64,000 bases of DNA, taken from assembly GCF_015207755.1 (NCBI RefSeq), contig NZ_JADEWH010000008.1, positions 182,059 to 246,058 on the forward strand, written 5' to 3'. Below the pieces are notes generated by a model, which ran no database searches, was not told the origin of the DNA, and worked only from the letters and a program-made list of their open reading frames with translations. Shown here piece after piece: positions 59,557-64,000 of the stretch. This DNA comes from Nodularia sp. LEGE 06071 (GTDB taxonomy: Bacteria > Cyanobacteriota > Cyanobacteriia > Cyanobacteriales > Nostocaceae). Every line of letters starts with the position of its first letter. The first letter of the stretch is position 1. The translations under genes and the position numbers were made by a program.

Positions 59557-59660
59557 ATTTTTAATAGTTTATAAGTCTCAAATTTAAATAAATATATATT
59601 GGACATCTCAAACAAGTCTATCTATGATACTCGTACATAAATTTGATCGAGGTCAGAGCA
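59557..59660. promoter_or_regulatory. divergent promoter region, LysR regulator / ilvD
   Basis: This 104-bp space holds both starts. It is AT-rich and contains direct-type sequences such as ATTTGATCGAGG near the ilvD start. The T-N11-A LTTR box cannot be fixed by eye; this is the expected operator. Confidence 0.5.
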
Positions 59661-61367
59661 ATGGGTGAAAAAACAATATCAGAGAATTTAAGAAGCCAAG
59701 TTGTTACCCAAGGAGTGCAGCGATCGCCTAATCGAGCTATGCTGCGTGCAGTGGGTTTTCAGGATGAAGATTTTAATAAAGCCATTGTCGGCATTGCTAA
59801 TGGCTACAGTACAATAACTCCCTGCAATATGGGAATTAATAAACTGGCGCAAAGGGCGGAAATTGGCGTAAGAGAAGCTGGAGCAATGCCGCAGATGTTC
59901 GGTACTATCACCATTAGTGATGGTATTTCAATGGGAACCGAGGGGATGAAATATTCCCTAGTATCGCGAGAAGTTATCGCTGATTCCATTGAAACCGCCT
60001 GTACTGGACAAAGTATGGATGGTGTTTTGGCTATTGGTGGCTGTGATAAAAATATGCCAGGGGCTATGCTAGCGATCGCGCGCATGAACATTCCTGCTAT
60101 TTTTGTTTACGGTGGCACAATTAAACCCGGTCACCACAATGGTAAAGATTTAACCGTCGTTAGTTCCTTTGAAGCCGTTGGTCAATACAGCGCCGGAAAA
60201 ATTGACAGTGATGAACTTTTAGCAGTTGAACGTCAAGCTTGTCCTGGTGCTGGTTCCTGCGGTGGGATGTTTACAGCAAATACCATGTCTTCCGCTTTTG
60301 AAGCAATGGGCATGAGTTTAGCTTATTCTTCCACAATGGCAGCCGAAGATGCTGAAAAAGCCGACAGTACGGAAAAATCAGCCTTTGCCTTAGTTGAAGC
60401 CATTCGTAAGCAAATCTTACCTCGCCAGATTATTACCCGTAAATCTATAGAAAACGCCATTTCGGTAATTATGGCAGTGGGTGGTTCCACAAATGCAGTA
60501 TTGCACTTTTTAGCGATCGCTCGTGCGACTGGAGTAGAACTCACCCTAGACGACTTTGAAACCATCCGTGGACGTGTCCCAGTTTTATGTGATTTAAAAC
60601 CCAGTGGTAGATATGTCGCCACAGACCTGCACAAAGCCGGCGGAATTCCCCAAGTCATGAAAATGCTACTCGCGCATGATTTATTACACGGTGACTGTCT
60701 GACTATCACAGGTCAAACAGTAGCAGAAGTCTTAGCAGATATCCCCGCAGAACCACGCACCGACCAAGATGTCATCCGTCCTTGGGATAACCCCATGTAT
60801 GCTCAAGGACACTTAGCCATCCTCAAAGGCAATCTAGCCACAGAAGGGGCTGTAGCCAAAATTACTGGAGTTAAAAAGCCAATCATTACTGGCCCTGCAC
60901 GAGTATTTGAATCTGAAGAATCCTGTTTAGATGCTATTTTGGCAGGCAAAATTCAAGCAGGTGATGTTCTGATCATTCGTTACGAAGGTCCCAAGGGTGG
61001 CCCTGGTATGCGAGAAATGTTAGCTCCCACCTCCGCCATTATTGGGGCTGGGTTAGGCGATTCCGTAGGCTTAATTACCGATGGACGCTTTTCCGGCGGT
61101 ACTTACGGCATGGTAGTTGGTCACGTAGCCCCAGAAGCAGCCGTAGGTGGTGCGATCGCCCTTGTAGAAGAAGGTGATAGCATTACCATTGATGCCACTA
61201 ATCGCCTATTGCAGTTGAACGTCTCAGATGAAGAACTAGCCCGCAGACGTGCCAATTGGCAACCCCTACCGCCACGTTATACCAAAGGCGTACTAGCTAA
61301 ATATGCCAAATTAGTATCTTCTAGCAGTGTTGGAGCAGTCACAGATTTAGACTTATTTAATGATTAG
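59661..61367 (+). CDS. ilvD: dihydroxy-acid dehydratase
   Basis: The ~568-residue Fe-S enzyme converts dihydroxyacids to 2-keto acids for branched-chain amino acids. Cys in [22 protein letters not shown], and [16 protein letters not shown] are the cluster and active-site segments, and the C-terminal [14 protein letters not shown] is conserved. The ATG at 59661 with GAGG upstream is preferred to an upstream TTG at 59643. A perfect 24-bp palindrome lies 13 bp after the stop (61381-61404). Confidence 0.96.
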   Translation: MGEKTISENLRSQVVTQGVQRSPNRAMLRAVGFQDEDFNKAIVGIANGYSTITPCNMGINKLAQRAEIGVREAGAMPQMFGTITISDGISMGTEGMKYSLVSREVIADSIETACTGQSMDGVLAIGGCDKNMPGAMLAIARMNIPAIFVYGGTIKPGHHNGKDLTVVSSFEAVGQYSAGKIDSDELLAVERQACPGAGSCGGMFTANTMSSAFEAMGMSLAYSSTMAAEDAEKADSTEKSAFALVEAIRKQILPRQIITRKSIENAISVIMAVGGSTNAVLHFLAIARATGVELTLDDFETIRGRVPVLCDLKPSGRYVATDLHKAGGIPQVMKMLLAHDLLHGDCLTITGQTVAEVLADIPAEPRTDQDVIRPWDNPMYAQGHLAILKGNLATEGAVAKITGVKKPIITGPARVFESEESCLDAILAGKIQAGDVLIIRYEGPKGGPGMREMLAPTSAIIGAGLGDSVGLITDGRFSGGTYGMVVGHVAPEAAVGGAIALVEEGDSITIDATNRLLQLNVSDEELARRRANWQPLPPRYTKGVLAKYAKLVSSSSVGAVTDLDLFND

Positions 61368-61380
61368 CCATTAGCCAAAC

Positions 61381-61404
61381 AGAGACGTTGTATACAACGT
61401 CTCT
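61381..61404. repeat. perfect 24-bp palindrome downstream of ilvD
   Basis: AGAGACGTTGTA is followed by its exact reverse complement. It could be an extracted transcription terminator or a dispersed palindrome; there is no T tract beyond CTATAACA. Confidence 0.8.
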
Positions 61405-61556
61405 ATAACAGGTTTGGAATTCTTGAAATTGAATTGAAAATAGTTGCAGATCATCTTCTCCGCAGCTATATTTAAAAATATTGCCTAATCAGAGTTGATA
61501 TCCGGTAAGAATTTTTACCAATCATCCCCAACATAGGGTCAGTTGTGAGATGTACT

Positions 61557-62258
61557 ATGGCTTCTCAAATAGACATAAATTTGTCCGCAGAAGTTTTACA
61601 ACGCTGGCAAACAGCGAAAAGTGCTGTAAACCAAAGCGTTAACTCAATAACTAACTCAGCACAGCAGTTTAGCCAGTCTTTAAAAGAAACAGCAAATACA
61701 AAAACGAATCAAGCACTTAATACAGTTACAACTACCCTAGAAAAAGCTCAAGATTCCATAGAACAAACTTGGCAAACTGCTGAACACATAAAAAATACAA
61801 CATCAGTAGCACTACAAACTGCTGGTACTTCCTCTGTAAATGATTGGCTGAATCAACACCCAGCATTCTTGCGATTATTTCATATCCTTGACTGGGCAGT
61901 TAATCACCCCATTATCAGTTTCATCATTCTGCTTGTAGGGATTGCTCTGATTTGGAGTATTATCAAAGCAATTATCCGCCTGATTGAAACAGCTAGTTGG
62001 TCAATACTGCAAATTCCACTCAAATTAATTTGGGCTTTTCTTAAACTTAGCGTTGTTTCCTTAACTAAATTTAGAGGTTTTGCTGTTCAACCAGCGACAG
62101 ATCCCCAAATGACTCACAAACTAGTAGTTTTACCTAATCAACAGAAAAACCAGCGATTAGCAGAAATTTCTAGCCGATTAGAAAAAATTCAACAAGAACA
62201 ACAAGAACTTTTACAAGAAGCAGCAGACTTAATTGCTACAGAAAAAATAGAGACTTAG
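61557..62258 (+). CDS. membrane protein with coiled-coil flanks, unknown function
   Basis: The ~233-residue protein has an amphipathic/Gln-rich N-terminus (WQTAKSAVNQSVNSITNSAQQFSQSLKETANTKTNQ), one hydrophobic segment near residues ~125-150 (ISFIILLVGIALIWSIIKAIIRLI), and a charged C-terminal coiled coil (LAEISSRLEKIQQEQQELLQEAADLI). It resembles bacterial one-TM helical membrane proteins; I cannot name it. The ATG at 61557 is chosen over the GTG at 61545. Confidence 0.75.
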   Translation: MASQIDINLSAEVLQRWQTAKSAVNQSVNSITNSAQQFSQSLKETANTKTNQALNTVTTTLEKAQDSIEQTWQTAEHIKNTTSVALQTAGTSSVNDWLNQHPAFLRLFHILDWAVNHPIISFIILLVGIALIWSIIKAIIRLIETASWSILQIPLKLIWAFLKLSVVSLTKFRGFAVQPATDPQMTHKLVVLPNQQKNQRLAEISSRLEKIQQEQQELLQEAADLIATEKIET

Positions 62259-62286
62259 CAACTCTCAATTATCTCTTTGCTTTTCT

Positions 62287-62338
62287 CTCTGCGCCACCCT
62301 GCGGGAAAGCTTTCAGCTAACTGCGCCTCTGCGTGACA
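62287..62338. repeat. dispersed ~52-bp repeat (copy 2, inverted)
   Basis: The reverse complement reads TCACGCAGAGGCGCAGTTAG ... TTCCCGCAGGGTGGCGCAG and matches 11584-11635 at most positions. Confidence 0.7.
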
Positions 62339-62349
62339 CACATCCAAAA

Positions 62350-63525
62350 TTATTCACGCCCAGGGGATAACTGAGTAATAATCTCATCCTCCTTGCCAGC
62401 CAAAAAATTAGCAAAGCGCCGTGCTAAAGGTGGTACAATCACCAGAGGGTTACTAAAACCAGAGAAAATATGAACACCCTCAAATCCTGGAATAGCCCCA
62501 ATCAAAGGTAAGCGATCGCTACTAAAAGCCACCAAGCAATGATGCCAAGTTCCTGGTAAATTCGCTAATGTCGGTAAAACTTGCTGAATATTTGTTCGCA
62601 GCCACTTTTCGCTGTCCTCTGCGTTGATCTTGCCAAAAGGGTCTGTGAGAACACGGCTAACTTGACCCAAACGCAAACTACCATCTTGAAACTGAACCGC
62701 ACCCACATCTAAAATCGGTGGTACTGGTTCATTAGGCACTTGCCATAATTCATCAACTTTAGTAGATTCTGCTTCTAACCAAAATCGTTGCAGATTTGCT
62801 GGCATGATTAAAGTGCGTAAATTCAACTCAACAGGTGGGGTTTCAATTACCTCAGCATGGGTAAAATACAGTTTCATAGGAATACCAGCTGATTTTAGTA
62901 ACTGTCTGCTAAAGCCACCCACGCAAATCACCACATTATTACTATGATAAGTGTCAATATTTGTTCGTACACCCGTCAACTTCATACCTGCGTTAGAAGA
63001 CGAGATAGTCTGCAAATCGATCACCTGAGCAATTTGCATTTCACCCCCAGCACGCAGAAACGCTTGAATATAGCCCTGTGTCGTCTTTTCTGGGTTTATA
63101 TGACCATGTTTAACAGTCAAAGCCCCGGCGATCGCTTCTGGATTCAGCAGTGGTTCCAACTCACAAGCTTCCTTTATATTGAGTAACCGTGGTGGAATAG
63201 CCACATGATTATAGGATGCAGCAGCAGCTTGTGAGTCCGTATCGGCGGCAATCGTGAGTAATAAGTCTAGTTCCCGAAACTCAGTCTCAGCGTCCAACTC
63301 TAAATCCAAGTTCTGGTAAAGAGCGATCGCCTCTTCACACAGTTGGCGCGCGAGTGGCGTACTCCCAGACCAATAAGCCAGCCCACCATAACTATAGCGA
63401 GTTGCATTCTCCGGTATGCCGTTTTGTTCTAACAAGAGTACAGTAAAACCTGTTTGTGCCATTTCGTAAGCGATCGCTGCACCCGTAATTCCAGCCCCAA
63501 CCACAATCCAGTCATAGTTCTTCAT
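62350..63525 (-). CDS. FAD-dependent oxidoreductase (D-amino-acid oxidase / glycine oxidase family)
   Basis: The 391-residue protein has DWIVVGAGITGAAIAYEMAQTG (FAD dinucleotide fold), EIDLLLTIAADTDSQAA-type middle, and near the C-terminus GAIPGFEGVHIFSGFSNPLV, the typical DAO family end. It may oxidise an amino acid or related amine. No cofactor-linked partner gene is adjacent. Confidence 0.83.
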   Translation of the reverse strand: MKNYDWIVVGAGITGAAIAYEMAQTGFTVLLLEQNGIPENATRYSYGGLAYWSGSTPLARQLCEEAIALYQNLDLELDAETEFRELDLLLTIAADTDSQAAAASYNHVAIPPRLLNIKEACELEPLLNPEAIAGALTVKHGHINPEKTTQGYIQAFLRAGGEMQIAQVIDLQTISSSNAGMKLTGVRTNIDTYHSNNVVICVGGFSRQLLKSAGIPMKLYFTHAEVIETPPVELNLRTLIMPANLQRFWLEAESTKVDELWQVPNEPVPPILDVGAVQFQDGSLRLGQVSRVLTDPFGKINAEDSEKWLRTNIQQVLPTLANLPGTWHHCLVAFSSDRLPLIGAIPGFEGVHIFSGFSNPLVIVPPLARRFANFLAGKEDEIITQLSPGRE

Positions 63526-63874
63526 TCTTTACCCTTGTTCTTGATTCCCATACATCTATAGATATATATGGAAAGATATATGAACACTCCCAAACCTGCA
63601 AACTCGGCTGTGAGCAAGGCAAACGACTCTTAATTTCGCCCCTCAAAAAAAACTTTGCCTAACCCCTTGACGAAACCAGACAGAGTAGATATATTAGATA
63701 AGTGCCAAGGCGAGAGCCGCAACACCTGAACCGTGAAAACAGAATACTTTGAAAGCTAAATAATAACCAATCCTCGTCAAGAAGATTTAGTTTGGGTAGA
63801 ATCCCAAAGGTTAATCAAAAATTTTACAGGATTCTGAAACAACTTGTTGTTTCGGATAAAACTCTAAGCACAAC
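63526..63874. other. rrn upstream region
   Basis: About 350 bp between the FAD oxidoreductase gene and the 16S gene, holding the rrn promoter (63667-63695) and the transcribed leader. Confidence 0.6.
63667..63695 (+). promoter_or_regulatory. rrn promoter with near-consensus sigma-70 elements
   Basis: TTGACG (63667-63672) and TATATT (63690-63695) are separated by 17 bp, very close to the consensus TTGACA-17-TATAAT. Transcription would start near 63702, giving a leader of about 170 bases before the 16S gene. Confidence 0.75.

Positions 63875-64000
<126 letters not shown>

Overview
The window is chromosomal DNA of a cyanobacterium, most likely a heterocyst-forming Nostocales (Nostoc/Anabaena/Nodularia type). 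The evidence is psaC (photosystem I), a high-light-inducible protein, a nifH, minCDE, several cyanobacteria-only protein families, many GCGATCGC (HIP1) octamers (for example at 942 and 7871), and 7-bp tandem repeats (STRRs) typical of filamentous nitrogen-fixing strains. A 16S rRNA gene begins at the right edge. Species cannot be fixed from the sequence alone.

Layout. 1-2340: 5' part of glgB, a GST-like protein with a small membrane partner, and a tiny lipoprotein. 2825-6262: ftsL-like gene, ftsI (division transpeptidase) and a small kinase-fold protein. 6421-11576: a glutamate-cysteine-ligase-like enzyme, a Mo-nitro_C domain protein, an S23-type four-helix-bundle gene bracketed by heptamer repeats, obg, then a run of accessory genes (PIN toxin pair, Uma2 nuclease). 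11636-16824: NagX-like acyltransferase, polysaccharide deacetylase, an HTH regulator, a small hypothetical gene, and a two-gene AAA ATPase/DUF4276 unit. 16920-21042: glmS, psaC, DUF6464 protein, fmt. 22301-28114: a secreted hypothetical protein, the minC-minD-minE operon, a DUF1537 sugar-acid kinase and a membrane protein with a decayed paralogue fragment beside it.

28559-34125: Nudix hydrolase, an overlapping epimerase/DUF1611 pair, hliP with a small membrane partner, pyrB and a pentapeptide protein. 34164-41470: tldE/tldD, arfB, a SirB1-TPR protein, SRPBCC protein and a mechanosensitive-channel-like protein. 41750-49407: dynamin-like GTPase, tpiA, folP, slipin, a stand-alone tnpB, and a DUF1400 hydrolase. 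49540-54748: SLBB polysaccharide exporter, a coiled-coil protein, htpX, and an isolated nifH. 55902-64000: Na+/H+ antiporter-USP fusion, pentapeptide-TPR protein, a LysR regulator divergent from ilvD, a membrane protein, an FAD oxidoreductase, then an rrn promoter and the 16S start.

Most genes are housekeeping and lie singly or in pairs. True operon-like units are minCDE, the ATPase/DUF4276 pair, the epimerase/DUF1611 pair (17-bp overlap), the PIN pair, and the GST pair. Intergenic DNA is rich in short repeats: heptamer arrays, several MITE-like inverted-repeat elements, a 79-bp element present twice in opposite orientation about 8 kb apart, and several hairpin repeats. The best candidates for follow-up are the ATPase/DUF4276 unit, the epimerase/DUF1611 pair, the isolated nifH with its long gene-poor upstream region, the solo TnpB with its predictable guide, and the S23 gene bracketed by inverted heptamer arrays.
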